This document shows positions 1 through 10,219 of a DNA stretch of 64,000 nucleotides, in pieces. The stretch's first letter is position 1; each line of letters opens with the position of its first letter. A program made the position numbers and the translations under genes. Origin of the DNA: an uncultured Sphingomonadaceae bacterium (GTDB lineage Bacteria; Pseudomonadota; Alphaproteobacteria; Sphingomonadales; Sphingomonadaceae); assembly GCA_947488845.1 (NCBI GenBank), contig CANLBM010000002.1:1-64000 (forward strand), written 5' to 3'. Below the pieces are notes generated by a model. It had not been told where the DNA came from. It did not search any database and saw only the letters and a list, made by a program, of their open reading frames with translations.

Positions 1-223
1 GCAGTATCTCCCGCTTCCACAGGAATATTGAATCAGAACTTCACGCCGCTGGCAAGGCTGAGTTTTTCAACACAATCGGGGCGGAAGCGGAACGACAGCT
101 TTGTCACGGAAAACGCGAATAGCTGCCATCAAGGCAGCGGAGCAATTTGTCCAAGTCGCCTGCCCTATCTGCCAGTGGAATTAATCACTTCCCGCTTGAC
201 TTCCCCCGTTTTGTTTCTTAATT
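1..223. other. No gene supported upstream of lexA
   Basis: I see no convincing complete gene here. On the plus strand one frame is open from the window edge to a TAG at 120-122 (about 39 codons) and could be the tail of an upstream gene. On the minus strand another short frame ends with TGA at 33-35. Neither shows a motif I recognise. The last part holds the lexA promoter region. Confidence 0.4.
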
Positions 224-238
224 GTTCCTTATTCGTTC
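224..238 (+). promoter_or_regulatory. LexA (SOS) box upstream of lexA
   Basis: The sequence GTTC CTTATTC GTTC is a perfect match to GTTC-N7-GTTC, the direct-repeat operator known for alphaproteobacterial LexA. It ends 19 bases before the lexA start codon, where a bound repressor would block transcription or initiation, so lexA is probably autoregulated. It also overlaps the in-frame start at 222, which argues for the internal start at 258. I did not find an equally placed box before another gene in the window. Confidence 0.85.
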
Positions 239-257
239 CCGGAACAGGAAACTGGAC

Positions 258-950
258 ATGCTCACGCAAAAGCAACATGAACTTCTTTGCTTCATTGATG
301 AAAAGCTCAAGGACAGCGGCGTTTCGCCCTCGTTCGAGGAAATGAAGGAAGCGCTGGGGCTCAAGTCCAAGTCCGGCATTCACCGGCTGATCAGCGCGCT
401 CGAGGAGCGGCACTTCATTCGCCGCCTGCCCAACCGGGCGCGGGCACTGGAAGTGCTGAAACTGCCGGAAGGCGGCTTGCACGAAGCGGAACCCTCCAAT
501 GTTGTCTCGTTGCACCCGGAAACGCCGGTGCGCGAAGTTGTTTCGGCCCCTGCTCCGGCCGCCAATAATGATGTGCTGGAAATTCCGCTGCACGGCCGGA
601 TCGCCGCCGGCGCTCCGATCGAGGCGATGGAAGGCCAGTCGGCGCTCAGCGTGCCTGCCGCCCTGCTCGGCCCCGGCGAACATTATGCGCTGGAAGTCTC
701 CGGCGATTCGATGATCGACGCCGGTATTCTCGATGGCGACTATGCTTTGATCCAGAAAACCGAAGTCGCGCGTGATGGCGAGATTGTCGTGGCTTTGATC
801 CATGAGGAAGAGGCGACGCTGAAATATCTCCGCAAGGATGGCCGGAGTATCCGCCTCGACCCCGCCAATGCCGCCTATGAGCCGCAGATATATGGCGAAG
901 GCGAAGTGCGTATCCAGGGCAAGATGGCCGGATTGTTGCGCCGCTACTGA
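258..950 (+). CDS. lexA: LexA repressor, SOS regulon (S24 self-cleaving)
   Basis: Transcriptional repressor of the DNA-damage response; RecA filaments trigger its self-cleavage. The 230-residue protein has the N-terminal winged-helix domain (about 1-65, beginning [10 protein letters not shown]), a linker, and the S24 peptidase domain. The Ala117-Gly118 cleavage bond (in HGRIAAGAP), the nucleophile Ser151 (in SGDSMID) and the general base Lys189 (in TLKYLRK) are all present, so it should be active. The ATG at 258 is chosen because it matches family N-termini and follows an AGGAAAC Shine-Dalgarno-like stretch; an upstream in-frame start at 222 would lie over the LexA box. The last seven bases overlap the end of the convergent comEC gene. 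Confidence 0.95.
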   Translation: MLTQKQHELLCFIDEKLKDSGVSPSFEEMKEALGLKSKSGIHRLISALEERHFIRRLPNRARALEVLKLPEGGLHEAEPSNVVSLHPETPVREVVSAPAPAANNDVLEIPLHGRIAAGAPIEAMEGQSALSVPAALLGPGEHYALEVSGDSMIDAGILDGDYALIQKTEVARDGEIVVALIHEEEATLKYLRKDGRSIRLDPANAAYEPQIYGEGEVRIQGKMAGLLRRY

Positions 951-3187
951 TCGGCTTTCCTGACGTCAGTTTTCCGCGCATCGGCCTTTCTCTCGCCGGC
1001 ACCTCCGGAATCATAGCGGGTCCACGCATGCCTGCCGGTCCAGGCCAGTGCGGTCGATATCTTCTGCTTCTCCAGATCAACAGTCATGCCTCCAACCCGC
1101 GACAGCAAGTGGCGATCCGCCTTGATCCAGCGCGGCTGGCAACTTGACGGCAACCACCGGTCGCTGACCACGATATCGGCACGGCGACAGGCCGCTGACA
1201 AAGCCAGGGCGGAGATATGATGCGAACTGCGGGTCGCCAGCAACACCCATTCCCGATCCCCTCCGGTCAGTGTGACAACACAGGCATCGCCGTTGCACGC
1301 CGCATCGGACCAGTCCTCCAGCGCCAGCGATTCGCCTTCCACCCCGGCATTTTCACGGATCATGTCGCGAATGAAGTCTCCCCCGCTCGTGCGAAGCATC
1401 GCCAACTCTCCCTGATCGTTGCGGATCGCGACATGACGGCCATCGCCGGTGATATAGATATCCGGCGCGCGGTTGGTAATGATCAGAAGGACTCCGATTA
1501 TTGCCGGAATCAGGCCAAGATAGCGCCATCGCTCCCGCCACAGGCAGATCCACAGGCCGGCGAATATCACCAGGCCGAATGCCAGAGCCGGCATCGAGGG
1601 CAGCATCGTCACCGCGCCGGGCCGGCTGGAAACAAAATGGGCGAGCGCGATCAGGCCACCCAATGCCTGTTCGCAGAGCCACCAGATGGGCGCGCCCAAA
1701 CCGGCGCTGTCCAGCATCAAGGCCAGCGCTTCCAGTGGCATGATCACGAATGTTGTCAGCGGGATAGCGACGATATTGGCCAAAGCGCCGTAAATCCCGG
1801 CCTTGTGGAAATGATAAAGCGCAATCGGCATCAGCGCGATCTCGACCACCAGGCCGGTCAGGAATAGCGAGAAGACGAACCGCCCGACGCGGCGCAACAG
1901 ATGTTCCTCGCGCAGCATGACCAGCGCCTTGATCCGCGGATGCTCGTGCAGCGCGATAATCGCGGTGACCGCCGCAAAGCTGAGCTGGAAGCTCGGCCCG
2001 ACCAGCGATTCCGGCCAGAATATCAGCACGAACATGGCCCCCGCCGCGACCATCCGCAGGGTGATCGCGCTGCGTCCCATCATCAGCGCCACCAGCACCA
2101 GCAGGGCCGCGACGCAGGCGCGGATCGTCGGCACCTGCGCCCCGGTCATCAGCGTATAGGCAACCGCCGCCAGCGCCGCGCAGGCGGCCGCCACGATCGG
2201 CAGGCGAAAGCGCAGCGCCAGCGCCGGCGACAGCGCAAGCGACTTGAGCACCAGCAGATAGATCGCGCCGACCACCGCGGTCACGTGGAGCCCGCTGATC
2301 GACAGCAGATGCGCCAGCCCGCTGCGCCGCATCGCCTCGGCATCGACTTCATCGATGGCACCACGATCGCCGGTAGCCAGTGTTGCGCCGATCGCACCGG
2401 CAGCACCCGACATCCGCGACTGCACATGCGCCGAGAGGCTTTGCCGGTATCGGGACAACGCAAAAGCCGGATTGGCGGGGCGCAATATGGTGATCTCGCC
2501 CAGCGCCTGGCCGGTCGCGCCGAGCCCCTGAAACCAGGCGCGTTCAGAGAAATCATAGGCACCGGGCAGCGCCGGCATCGCCGGTGGCATCAGCCGGGCG
2601 CGGAGCTGGATCAGCGCCCCGTCCTGCAAATCGGGATCGGCTTTTTCCAGCGGCACATTGACCCGGACCCTGGGAGGCAGCCCGGGATATTCGCCGGTCC
2701 TCAGCGTCAGCCGGACCATGTCGCGGGCGAGCACCGGTTCGACACGTTCTATCCCGGCATTGAATGTGGTGACAACGGGCCGTTCCAATACCGGCGCCGC
2801 GACGCTCCACGAACGGAACCAGATCAAGGCGCAGCCCATGGCCGCCAGCAGCGCGAACCAGAATATCGCCTTCCCGGCGCGCGTATCTCGTCCCGTCATG
2901 AGCGCGAACAGGCCAAGACCCCCGCACAGGCTGACAAACGCCAGCCACCAGGCGGGATTGGCCAGAACATACCAGGATGCGATGCCGCAGCCGAGCGCCA
3001 CCGGCACCCATAGAGGCAGTTGGTCCCGCTCCTTCTCAAGCTGCAATTCAATCAATTTGAAGCGTTGCGCGCCACGCCATGAATCAGACAATTGTCGCGG
3101 ATGAAACAGCGTGCTAAGGGCGGTGCCAGTCAAACCGGACCCGGTGCCTGTGGTGCCATTCGGGCTCAATCCATCCCGCATTTTCAA
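944..3187 (-). CDS. comEC: ComEC/Rec2-family DNA uptake channel protein
   Basis: Polytopic inner-membrane protein related to the channel that carries single-stranded DNA into the cytoplasm during natural transformation. The 747-residue protein has a short hydrophilic N-terminus, membrane segments with a DUF4131-type soluble region (about 70-230), then the multi-spanning Competence domain with family motifs [13 protein letters not shown] and [12 protein letters not shown]. The C-terminal part after about residue 570 resembles the family's beta-lactamase-like region, but I find no HxHxDH metal motif, so it is probably not an active metallo-hydrolase. The start is uncertain: 3187 leaves little room for a gltX promoter, and internal TTG starts exist. 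No other competence genes are in the window, so transformability cannot be inferred. Confidence 0.88.
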   Translation of the reverse strand: MKMRDGLSPNGTTGTGSGLTGTALSTLFHPRQLSDSWRGAQRFKLIELQLEKERDQLPLWVPVALGCGIASWYVLANPAWWLAFVSLCGGLGLFALMTGRDTRAGKAIFWFALLAAMGCALIWFRSWSVAAPVLERPVVTTFNAGIERVEPVLARDMVRLTLRTGEYPGLPPRVRVNVPLEKADPDLQDGALIQLRARLMPPAMPALPGAYDFSERAWFQGLGATGQALGEITILRPANPAFALSRYRQSLSAHVQSRMSGAAGAIGATLATGDRGAIDEVDAEAMRRSGLAHLLSISGLHVTAVVGAIYLLVLKSLALSPALALRFRLPIVAAACAALAAVAYTLMTGAQVPTIRACVAALLVLVALMMGRSAITLRMVAAGAMFVLIFWPESLVGPSFQLSFAAVTAIIALHEHPRIKALVMLREEHLLRRVGRFVFSLFLTGLVVEIALMPIALYHFHKAGIYGALANIVAIPLTTFVIMPLEALALMLDSAGLGAPIWWLCEQALGGLIALAHFVSSRPGAVTMLPSMPALAFGLVIFAGLWICLWRERWRYLGLIPAIIGVLLIITNRAPDIYITGDGRHVAIRNDQGELAMLRTSGGDFIRDMIRENAGVEGESLALEDWSDAACNGDACVVTLTGGDREWVLLATRSSHHISALALSAACRRADIVVSDRWLPSSCQPRWIKADRHLLSRVGGMTVDLEKQKISTALAWTGRHAWTRYDSGGAGERKADARKTDVRKADQ

Positions 3188-3250
3188 TACCTATCACAGG
3201 GACCATCAAGCGTGAATTCAAATGATGCTGAACAGCCGAAAGAGACAAAT

Positions 3251-4654
3251 ATGGTCGTAACCCGCTTTGCCCCCTCCCCGACCGGATTTCTGCACATTGG
3301 CGGTGCCCGTACCGCCATGTTCAACTGGCTGTTTGCCCGGCATCATGGCGGAAAAGCGCTGCTGCGGATTGAAGATACCGACAAGGCCCGTTCGACCCAG
3401 GAAGCGATTGACGCGATTTCCGAAGGGCTCGACTGGCTGGGTCTCGACTGGGATGGCGAAACCGTCTTCCAGTCCGAACGCGCTGCGCGCCATGCCAAAG
3501 TCGCCCATGAACTGGTGGCATCGGGCAACGCCTATAAATGTTTCGCGACTTCCGAAGAACTCACCGAAATGCGTGAACAGCAGCGGGCCGAGAAAAAGCC
3601 GATGCGCTATGACGGCCGCTGGCGCGACCGTGATCCGTCGGAAGCCCCCGACGGCGCGCCATTTGCAATCCGGCTGAAGACGGAAATGGCCGGCAAGGTC
3701 ACCATCTCCGATATGGTCCAGGGCGATGTTTCGGTCCAGAACAGCGAGATTGACGATTTCATCCTGCTGCGCTCCGATGGCACCCCGACCTATATGCTCG
3801 CGGTCGTGGTCGACGATCATGACATGGGCGTCACCCATCTGATTCGCGGCGATGACCATCTCAACAACGCCTTCCGCCAGCTTGCCCTGATCCGTGCGAT
3901 GGGCTGGCCCGAACCGCTCTACGCGCATATTCCCTTGATCCACGGCAATGACGGCGCGAAACTATCCAAGCGGCACGGCGCGCTGGGGGTAGAAGCCTAT
4001 CGCGACATGGGCATATTGCCCGACGCGATGTTCAACTATCTGCTGCGTCTCGGCTGGGGCCATGGCGACGACGAGATCATCTCGCGCGCGCAGGCCATCG
4101 AATGGTTCGACCTCTCTGGAGTCGGCAAATCGCCGTCGCGTTTCGACACCAAGAAGCTTCAGAATCTGAACGGCCATTATATGCGCGATGCCGCCGACAA
4201 TGATCTGGTTCGCCTCGCGACCCCCTGGATCGAGCAGGATTTGGGGCAGGCGCTGACGGCAGCAAACAAGGAATTGCTGGGTCAGGCGATGCCGGTTTTG
4301 AAAAGCCGGGCAAAAAATCTGATCGAATTGGCCGAATCCAGTCTTTTTCTCTTTAAAAAGAGACCACTTGGCCTCGACGAACGGGCAGAAAATCTGCTAG
4401 ACGATCCCGCACGGACACTGCTTAAATCGATTCACCTTGGCTTGACTGATCTGGAAGACTGGACACTCGAGGCAACGGAAGAAGTCATAAAAGCGATCGC
4501 GGAGTCTGCCGAACTGGGATTGGGGAAGCTCGCACAACCTATGCGCGCCGCCTTGACAGGAAGCACCAGTTCACCCGGAATTTTTGACGTCCTGATCCTT
4601 CTTGGTAAGGAAGAATCGCTAGGCCGTCTTGCAGATCAAATAGAAAAAACCTGA
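3251..4654 (+). CDS. gltX: Glutamate--tRNA ligase
   Basis: Class I aminoacyl-tRNA synthetase that charges tRNA-Glu with glutamate in the cytoplasm. From the ATG at 3251 the protein is 467 residues, the usual length. It shows [16 protein letters not shown] with the HIGH-type signature at residues 15-18 and the KMSKS-type loop KLSKR near residue 237. A GTG at 3211 in the same frame, preceded by AGGGA, would add 13 residues; similar N-terminal extensions occur in relatives, so the start is open. It is divergent from comEC and followed after 27 bases by gltA on the same strand, so the two may be co-transcribed. Confidence 0.95.
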   Translation: MVVTRFAPSPTGFLHIGGARTAMFNWLFARHHGGKALLRIEDTDKARSTQEAIDAISEGLDWLGLDWDGETVFQSERAARHAKVAHELVASGNAYKCFATSEELTEMREQQRAEKKPMRYDGRWRDRDPSEAPDGAPFAIRLKTEMAGKVTISDMVQGDVSVQNSEIDDFILLRSDGTPTYMLAVVVDDHDMGVTHLIRGDDHLNNAFRQLALIRAMGWPEPLYAHIPLIHGNDGAKLSKRHGALGVEAYRDMGILPDAMFNYLLRLGWGHGDDEIISRAQAIEWFDLSGVGKSPSRFDTKKLQNLNGHYMRDAADNDLVRLATPWIEQDLGQALTAANKELLGQAMPVLKSRAKNLIELAESSLFLFKKRPLGLDERAENLLDDPARTLLKSIHLGLTDLEDWTLEATEEVIKAIAESAELGLGKLAQPMRAALTGSTSSPGIFDVLILLGKEESLGRLADQIEKT

Positions 4655-4681
4655 GTTTTCAGGAGCAGAAAGGACAATATC

Positions 4682-5965
4682 GTGGGCGATAACGCAAAAT
4701 TCAGCATCAATGGCGAAGATCACGAATATCCGGTTCTGACGGGCACAGTTGGCCCCGATGTCGTCGATATTCGCAAATTATACGGCCAGACCGGTGCCTT
4801 TACCTATGACCCCGGCTTTACCTCGACCGCCAGCTGCGAATCCGAGCTGACCTTCATCGACGGCGGCGAAGGCGTGCTTCTGCACCGCGGCTATCCGATC
4901 GAACAGCTCGCCGAGCAGAGCAGCTTCATGGAAGTCGCGCATCTTCTTCTCCGGGGCGAATTGCCGACCGCGGTTGAATATGCCGATTTCAACAACACGA
5001 TCACCCGCCACACCATGGTGCACGAACAGCTGCGCGGTTTCTATCAGGGCTTCCGTCGCGATGCTCACCCGATGGCGATCATGTGCGGCGTGGTCGGCGC
5101 GCTGTCGGCTTTCTACCATGACAGCACCGACATTAACGATCCCGCGCAGCGGATGATCGCGAGCCACCGTCTGGTCGCCAAGATGCCGACGATTGCGGCG
5201 ATGGCCTATAAATATTCGATCGGTCAGCCGTTCGTCTATCCCGACAATGAACTGTCCTACACCGGCAATTTCCTGCGCATGACATTCGGCGTTCCGGCAG
5301 AAGAATATGAAGTCCATCCGGCGATTGAAAAAGCCATGGACCGGATTTTCATCCTCCATGCCGATCACGAGCAGAACGCGTCGACTTCGACGGTCCGCCT
5401 GGCCGGTTCATCGGGTGCCAACCCGTTTGCCTGCATTGCGGCCGGCATTGCATGCCTCTGGGGCCCTGCCCATGGCGGCGCCAATGAAGCGGCGCTCAAC
5501 ATGCTGAAGGAAATCGGCCATCCCGATCGTATTCCGGAATATATCGCGCGCGCCAAGGACAAGGACGATCCGTTCCGCCTGATGGGCTTTGGCCATCGCG
5601 TTTACAAAAATTACGATCCGCGTGCATCGGTGATGCAGGAAACGGTCCGTGAAGTGTTCGAAACGCTGAAGGTCAAGGATCCGGTCTTTGATGTGGCCTT
5701 GCAGCTCGAGGAAATGGCGCTCAACGATCCCTATTTCATCGACAAGAAGCTGTTCCCGAACGTCGATTTCTACTCGGGCATCATCCTGTCGGCGATCGGC
5801 TTCCCGACCTCGATGTTCACCGTGTTGTTCGCCCTTGCCCGCACCGTCGGCTGGGTTGCGCAGTGGAACGAAATGATTTCCGATCCGGGCCAGCGCATCG
5901 GCCGCCCGCGCCAGTTGTACACCGGCCCGGCCAAACGCGACTTTGTCCCGATCGACAAGCGCTAG
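4682..5965 (+). CDS. gltA: Citrate synthase (type II, bacterial)
   Basis: Condenses oxaloacetate and acetyl-CoA to citrate, the entry step of the TCA cycle. The 427-residue length fits the hexameric bacterial type. Catalytic motifs are intact: the His in [10 protein letters not shown] (His229), the His in [13 protein letters not shown] and the Asp in NVDFYSG. Translation begins with GTG, preceded by an AAGGA stretch at a normal distance. It lies 27 bases after gltX, and a strong intrinsic terminator follows about 25 bases after the stop. Confidence 0.96.
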   Translation: MGDNAKFSINGEDHEYPVLTGTVGPDVVDIRKLYGQTGAFTYDPGFTSTASCESELTFIDGGEGVLLHRGYPIEQLAEQSSFMEVAHLLLRGELPTAVEYADFNNTITRHTMVHEQLRGFYQGFRRDAHPMAIMCGVVGALSAFYHDSTDINDPAQRMIASHRLVAKMPTIAAMAYKYSIGQPFVYPDNELSYTGNFLRMTFGVPAEEYEVHPAIEKAMDRIFILHADHEQNASTSTVRLAGSSGANPFACIAAGIACLWGPAHGGANEAALNMLKEIGHPDRIPEYIARAKDKDDPFRLMGFGHRVYKNYDPRASVMQETVREVFETLKVKDPVFDVALQLEEMALNDPYFIDKKLFPNVDFYSGIILSAIGFPTSMFTVLFALARTVGWVAQWNEMISDPGQRIGRPRQLYTGPAKRDFVPIDKR

Positions 5966-5987
5966 AGACAATAGACATTTTTAGAAG

Positions 5988-6016
5988 AAGGGGAGCCTCA
6001 GTGCTCCCCTTTTTTA
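5988..6016 (+). terminator. Rho-independent terminator after gltA
   Basis: A 7-bp GC-rich stem GGGGAGC / GCTCCCC (5990-5996 with 6003-6009) with a six-base loop is followed by six T residues. It ends gltX-gltA transcription. The T run touches the stop codon of the convergent kinase-like gene; on that strand the flanking A/G bases make it weaker. Confidence 0.88.
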
Positions 6017-7402
6017 TGACTCTTTCCGGTCGGGCAACGACAGGGTGAAAGTGGAACCTTTACCCGCCGCACTTGCCACCGTCAGACTTCCGCCCATAGC
6101 ATGAGCCAGCCGGCGCGAGATAAACAGTCCCAGGCCGCTGCCGCCATCGCCCGAACGACCGAGCCGCTCGAATTTCTCGAAAATCCGGTCCTGATCTTCC
6201 GCAGCAATGCCGTCGCCCTGATCCGTCACCGAAATCCGCGCAAACTCGTCGTCGGCAGAAACGCGTACCTTGATCACCGAGCCGTCGGGTGAATAGCGGA
6301 TCGCGTTGCCAATCAGATTGACGAGTATTTGCAGTGACCGGCGAAATTCACCGCGAGCGGGAAGCTTGTCGCTCTCCTTGGGCAGATCGATACGGATCTG
6401 GTGATCCGAAGCCTTGACCGCCAGCAATCCTGCAGCGCGGTGCGCCAGATCTACGAGATCGATATCATCGGCAGCAACGGTGAATTCCGGACGCTCAATG
6501 GCCTCGAGATCGGACAGATCATTGACCAGATCCAGCAGATGACGCCCGGCCGAGGCGATATCCTTGGCATAGCTGGCATAGTCACCCCGCAGCGGGCCTT
6601 CGAGCTTGCTGCTGATGGTTTCGGCATTGGCGATGATCTTGCCGAGCGGCTGACGCAGGGCCGGACCAAGCTGGGAACCGAAAAGGCTGTCGCTGATCAG
6701 CTTTCCGGCCACAGCCTTCCGGTCTTTGCCGCTGGTCTCCGGATCATCCGGCGTTGCCGTAAAACGATAGCCGGCAAAAATGCCTGCCTTGTCTATCAAC
6801 GGCTGCCCTTGCAGCACGAACAGACGCTGGCTGCCGCCTTTCTCCCGCATCCGCTGATTGCGGATCGGTTGCCGCTCGGCCACCGATTCGAGCAATCTCG
6901 CATGTGCCGAAGGTGGAATGACATCATATATATCGAGCAGAGACTGGCCAATCGCGTCCGAAGCTTGACCGGTCTCGAGCGGCATTTGCTGAGCGATGAT
7001 CCGCAACGCGGCGTCGGTTCTTATCGCACCCCGCCCTTCCAACCGGTCGAAATCACGTTCGCGAGCCGAATCTATTTTGCCCGTGTCATCATGAGGGCGC
7101 TCTTTCCAGTCAATAATGGCGAGGCTGAGCTGCTGGTCATTTCCTGACGGAATCAGGCGTGTCTCAACCCACATGTCAATCCGGCAGTCATCATCGGATG
7201 CCTGTGCGGCTCGCGACAGATTCATCCCTAATCTGCGACTGATCCGGCACAATTCTGCCAGCTCCGGCACCGCCAATGGTCCACCTTCAGCGCCGCCGCT
7301 GCGCAGGTGAAGCCGCATCAACAGCGGATCGGCCGACAAAAGTATTCCGTCGAAATCCACCTGCCCGCGCACCGGTTCGGCCAGTTTGCTGGATAGCGTC
7401 AT
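6014..7402 (-). CDS. Histidine-kinase-like protein without the phospho-acceptor His
   Basis: The 462-residue, apparently soluble protein has an N-terminal PAS-like region (about 1-225), a DHp-like helical segment (about 235-300) and a complete HATPase_c domain (about 350-458) with N-box NLIGNAIRYSP (from 362), G1 box DQGDGIA and G2 box GSGLGLFIS. At the H-box, where active kinases read SHELRTPL, this one reads GPALRQPL (246-253), so the phospho-accepting His is Pro. ATP binding looks intact but cis autophosphorylation at the usual place is not possible. It could be a pseudokinase or conformational sensor, as known for DivL-like proteins. It overlaps the upstream DUF2336 gene by four bases (ATGA), so they are translated together. 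Confidence 0.85.
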   Translation of the reverse strand: MTLSSKLAEPVRGQVDFDGILLSADPLLMRLHLRSGGAEGGPLAVPELAELCRISRRLGMNLSRAAQASDDDCRIDMWVETRLIPSGNDQQLSLAIIDWKERPHDDTGKIDSARERDFDRLEGRGAIRTDAALRIIAQQMPLETGQASDAIGQSLLDIYDVIPPSAHARLLESVAERQPIRNQRMREKGGSQRLFVLQGQPLIDKAGIFAGYRFTATPDDPETSGKDRKAVAGKLISDSLFGSQLGPALRQPLGKIIANAETISSKLEGPLRGDYASYAKDIASAGRHLLDLVNDLSDLEAIERPEFTVAADDIDLVDLAHRAAGLLAVKASDHQIRIDLPKESDKLPARGEFRRSLQILVNLIGNAIRYSPDGSVIKVRVSADDEFARISVTDQGDGIAAEDQDRIFEKFERLGRSGDGGSGLGLFISRRLAHAMGGSLTVASAAGKGSTFTLSLPDRKES

Positions 7403-8460
7403 TTGGCCCGATCACCCAGACTGTCGTCGGCGAGAACCCGCTGTGCGTCCTGGAAGCTGCGCGGTGCGGCCCAGCTTGTTACCAGAGCCAGCGCCCGGTC
7501 CCGGTCGGTCTCTCCATAGGTCGCTGCCGTGAGAATATTGTCGCCGTCATCAAGAGCGAAAAATACCGACAGGGCCTCCTGCACGGGAAAATCCGCGGCA
7601 CGCATGGCAACGACCAGACGCGCCATATCCGGTTCAGCTGTGAAAGTTACAATCTGATCGCTTGCCAAACCGGTCTGTCTGGCCAGTCGCGCAATGAAAA
7701 GGGACAGGCCATCTCTCATCGGATGCGGGACTTGGTCCTCCGCCGCCTTGGCCTGCTCGATCAACTGGGCGAGACGGTCGGCCTTGCGCGCTACACTGGC
7801 GCTTTCGTCATGCGAGGCAAGAAACCGCTCGGTTGCCGCCTGCAATTGCAGACTGGACAAGCCGGAAAGCCGTGCGAGCGAGGCTGTTACCGGCCAGGCA
7901 AAGGCATAAACAATTTCAGCGGGCAAATCGGCCAGACTGGCGGATATCTCACCGACCGCACTGGTGGTTTTCGATTGCGCGACCAGCAGGCCCATCGCGG
8001 CTTCCGCAATGACCGGATCGTCATGATCGAGGTGACGGGTCAGCGTCGCTTCAAGATCCGACTGCGAAATCTTCTGCAACAATCTGGCCGCCAATTCGCT
8101 TTGCTGCGCTTTGACAAATAGATGCTGGACGATTTCAACCGTCTTGAGCAAACCGGAATTTTCCAGCAGATTTAAGCTCTGACCTGCTCCGCCTGCGGCA
8201 ATCTTCACGAGTATATCCTGCGTAACACCAAGTTCCTGGGTAGCTATCAGGCAAATACGTTGTTCGATCTGGCCGATCACACCGCGCAGATATTGTCGCG
8301 CATTGGACCGCATCCGGTCATTGAAAAACACATTGGTTTTCGGAAACAGGGCCTGTGCAAAATCGTCAGCAATGAACGACGATTTATCAGCCAATGCCGA
8401 AGCATGCCGGATGATATCATTATTCATCGTCTCGTTCATCGAAAAAACTCGCTGTGCCAT
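7399..8460 (-). CDS. DUF2336 family protein
   Basis: Helical-repeat protein of a family found mainly in alphaproteobacteria; its biochemical role is not established. From the ATG at 8460 it has 353 residues, no signal peptide and no membrane segment, and is largely alpha-helical with leucine- and alanine-rich repeats such as LLQKISQSDLEATLTRHLD. An in-frame TTG at 8490 would add ten residues. The gene end overlaps the kinase-like gene by four bases, which suggests that the two proteins act together. The family call rests on overall resemblance, especially the N-terminal pattern around NDRMRSNARQYL. Confidence 0.78.
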   Translation of the reverse strand: MAQRVFSMNETMNNDIIRHASALADKSSFIADDFAQALFPKTNVFFNDRMRSNARQYLRGVIGQIEQRICLIATQELGVTQDILVKIAAGGAGQSLNLLENSGLLKTVEIVQHLFVKAQQSELAARLLQKISQSDLEATLTRHLDHDDPVIAEAAMGLLVAQSKTTSAVGEISASLADLPAEIVYAFAWPVTASLARLSGLSSLQLQAATERFLASHDESASVARKADRLAQLIEQAKAAEDQVPHPMRDGLSLFIARLARQTGLASDQIVTFTAEPDMARLVVAMRAADFPVQEALSVFFALDDGDNILTAATYGETDRDRALALVTSWAAPRSFQDAQRVLADDSLGDRAK

Positions 8461-8509
8461 AGCCTGTCCGTACCCCAATGTGGTTAACAAGCCGCTAAGC
8501 GGGATTCGG

Positions 8510-9715
8510 CTATTGGTCCCGCAAGGCAGGTTTTTCCGGCGAATCTTTGGTCAAATATCGATCAAGAACAAGGAAAAGACCGGAATAAAGCGTTGCGCCA
8601 TAAAGGCCATATGGAAACGCGCCGAAGATAGTGGCCAACAGCAGTGCGAGCAAGATCAACCGCATATCCGGCTTCATCAATGCGAGGCGACGATCACGGG
8701 CTCCGGCCCTCAAGAGAAGCAGATGGGCCAGCAACAGGAATGTGATAACCAGATTTGGCACTAAAGTCAGTGCAACAGAGGCTTTGACCAGCAGGACCAG
8801 CACCGCGGTTACCGCAAGAAAATCAAGAGCCATGCCGGTCCGGTCCCTTGCGGTGACAGCACTGTCGAATTGCACCATTGCTGCGCGCATATATTGCGCC
8901 ACGCTGCCGGCCAGAAGCAGGGCCAGTGATGCGATACCATAGCCGAATGCAGCCGCCAGGATCGCGGCAGCCCCGGCTGTCAGCGTAAATATACCGAGAT
9001 ATTGCGGCGCAGCCTTTTTCCGCCAGAGCCGCGGAAGACTGCGTTTGGCCAAAGGGTGCAGGAGAAAGCGGTTGAGAAAATTGCTGCTCTTCGAGGGCAT
9101 GTCCCTCAACTTGCGCCGGGTATATTGCTCCGCACTGATTTCGCTTTGCACGTGGGCGATTGCCCCCGAGCCCATTCTGCGATCGGAAATAATCGCGCGC
9201 GGACAGTCGGCCTGCACCGCGGTTCTTAACAAGGCGGAACCCACCTCCCAGTCATCGGGAATGTCAATCAATGCACTCAGCCGCGATGTGTTTAGCGAAA
9301 CAATACCAAGCCAGCGCTGGTTGAGGTCAATCCGCTCGAACTCCTGATATTCGTCCCCGTGCAGCACGGTAAGAAGCAGTTCCTGCGGTGCCCCGCTCAA
9401 TTGTTCAACAATCTCCGCATTGGGCAATATACCATCGGCGATATAGATTATATGATCCTCGTCGGTCGCATATTGTACCAGATCACTGGGGCTGCGGACA
9501 TATTCCGCATCCAGTCCCTGCTGTTTCATTGCATCGATCTTCTGCAACAAAGCGCCATGGGTCACGGGACAGAGGAAAATAAATTTTTCGCAACCGAAGC
9601 GGTGCGCGGCGCGAATCTGCAAATCGAGCAGAGTTCCGCCGAATAACGGCAGCAAAGCAATCGGACCGTTTCCGTCGAGATCGTCTTTTGCCAGGGAAAT
9701 CAGTGCGAGTTTCAC
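8510..9715 (-). CDS. Nucleotidyltransferase-like membrane protein, unknown function
   Basis: A 401-residue protein in two parts. Residues 1-190 look like a nucleotidyltransferase (sugar-nucleotide pyrophosphorylase-like) fold, with ALLPLFGGTLLDLQIRAA near the N-terminus and alternating strands and helices such as IIYIADG. I cannot see a full catalytic signature, so activity is uncertain. Residues from about 235 hold four to six hydrophobic membrane segments, ending with a charged tail. The combination suggests a cytoplasmic head on a membrane anchor, perhaps in polar lipid or glycan metabolism, but this is inference. It lies 49 bases upstream of the DUF2336 gene on the same strand. Confidence 0.7.
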   Translation of the reverse strand: MKLALISLAKDDLDGNGPIALLPLFGGTLLDLQIRAAHRFGCEKFIFLCPVTHGALLQKIDAMKQQGLDAEYVRSPSDLVQYATDEDHIIYIADGILPNAEIVEQLSGAPQELLLTVLHGDEYQEFERIDLNQRWLGIVSLNTSRLSALIDIPDDWEVGSALLRTAVQADCPRAIISDRRMGSGAIAHVQSEISAEQYTRRKLRDMPSKSSNFLNRFLLHPLAKRSLPRLWRKKAAPQYLGIFTLTAGAAAILAAAFGYGIASLALLLAGSVAQYMRAAMVQFDSAVTARDRTGMALDFLAVTAVLVLLVKASVALTLVPNLVITFLLLAHLLLLRAGARDRRLALMKPDMRLILLALLLATIFGAFPYGLYGATLYSGLFLVLDRYLTKDSPEKPALRDQ

Positions 9716-9841
9716 GAATATTTGGGTCCCGGTCGATGAATAGGAAGGTCGTTCCTATCCATAGATGGCGGCACCCGAACATGCCAATCGATAATCTGGA
9801 GAAGAAGGCGCAGTCGAGCAGTTATTACGCCAAAAAGGGAT

Positions 9842-10150
9842 TCAGTCCCGATGGACCTCGACTTCGGACACCGCACGCTGCAGCTTGCGCAATATCACCG
9901 GATCGCCCGGCGCCGAATGAGCGGCCTCATCGGCCAGTTGCAGGATCTTGGTCGCAGAAAAACTGGCAGCCAGCCCCTTCAGGCGCCAGGCGGCATATTC
10001 CCAATTGGCATCACAACGCGCTCTGCTCAGAAGATCGACTTGTCGGTTTGCGCTTTCGAGAAACGCCGCACGCAGTTCCGCAATGAGCAACTGGTCGTCA
10101 CCTACTGCGGCCGTTAGAGCGGCATCCAGAGCTCCATAATCAAATGACAT
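9842..10150 (-). CDS. Hpt-like protein with Trp in place of the active His
   Basis: A 102-residue four-helix protein that resembles phosphotransfer (Hpt) domains. The Hpt signature HxLKG appears as AAWRLKGLAASF, so the phosphorylated His is Trp; the codon is TGG, not a near-miss of CAT/CAC. The following small-residue helix is kept. The protein therefore cannot relay phosphate in the usual way and may instead bind a receiver domain. The ATG at 10150 fits best; a GTG at 10165 is also in frame. It starts a minus-strand group with the nucleotidyltransferase-like, DUF2336 and His-less kinase genes and is divergent from the coiled-coil gene. Confidence 0.75.
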   Translation of the reverse strand: MSFDYGALDAALTAAVGDDQLLIAELRAAFLESANRQVDLLSRARCDANWEYAAWRLKGLAASFSATKILQLADEAAHSAPGDPVILRKLQRAVSEVEVHRD

Positions 10151-10219
10151 TTTTGTCGAATACACCCGATATGGTTAACTTATAGTTTATATGATTCGAT
10201 ATTGTGTTAAATAGACTTC
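10151..10219. promoter_or_regulatory. AT-rich divergent promoter region
   Basis: A 69-base spacer between the Hpt-like gene (minus) and the coiled-coil gene (plus). It is clearly more AT-rich than the surroundings, with TTAACTTATAGTTTATATG in the middle, and must hold the promoters for both directions. I do not see one unambiguous -35/-10 pair. Confidence 0.4.

Noticed and set aside
3..122. Tail of an upstream gene (39 codons open to a TAG at 120-122)
   Set aside because: Too short to recognise, and the other strand is equally open; noted only as a possibility.
1901..3013. A 370-codon plus-strand frame inside comEC
   Set aside because: Extreme Arg/Gln/His content and no motif; the minus strand encodes the recognisable competence domain.
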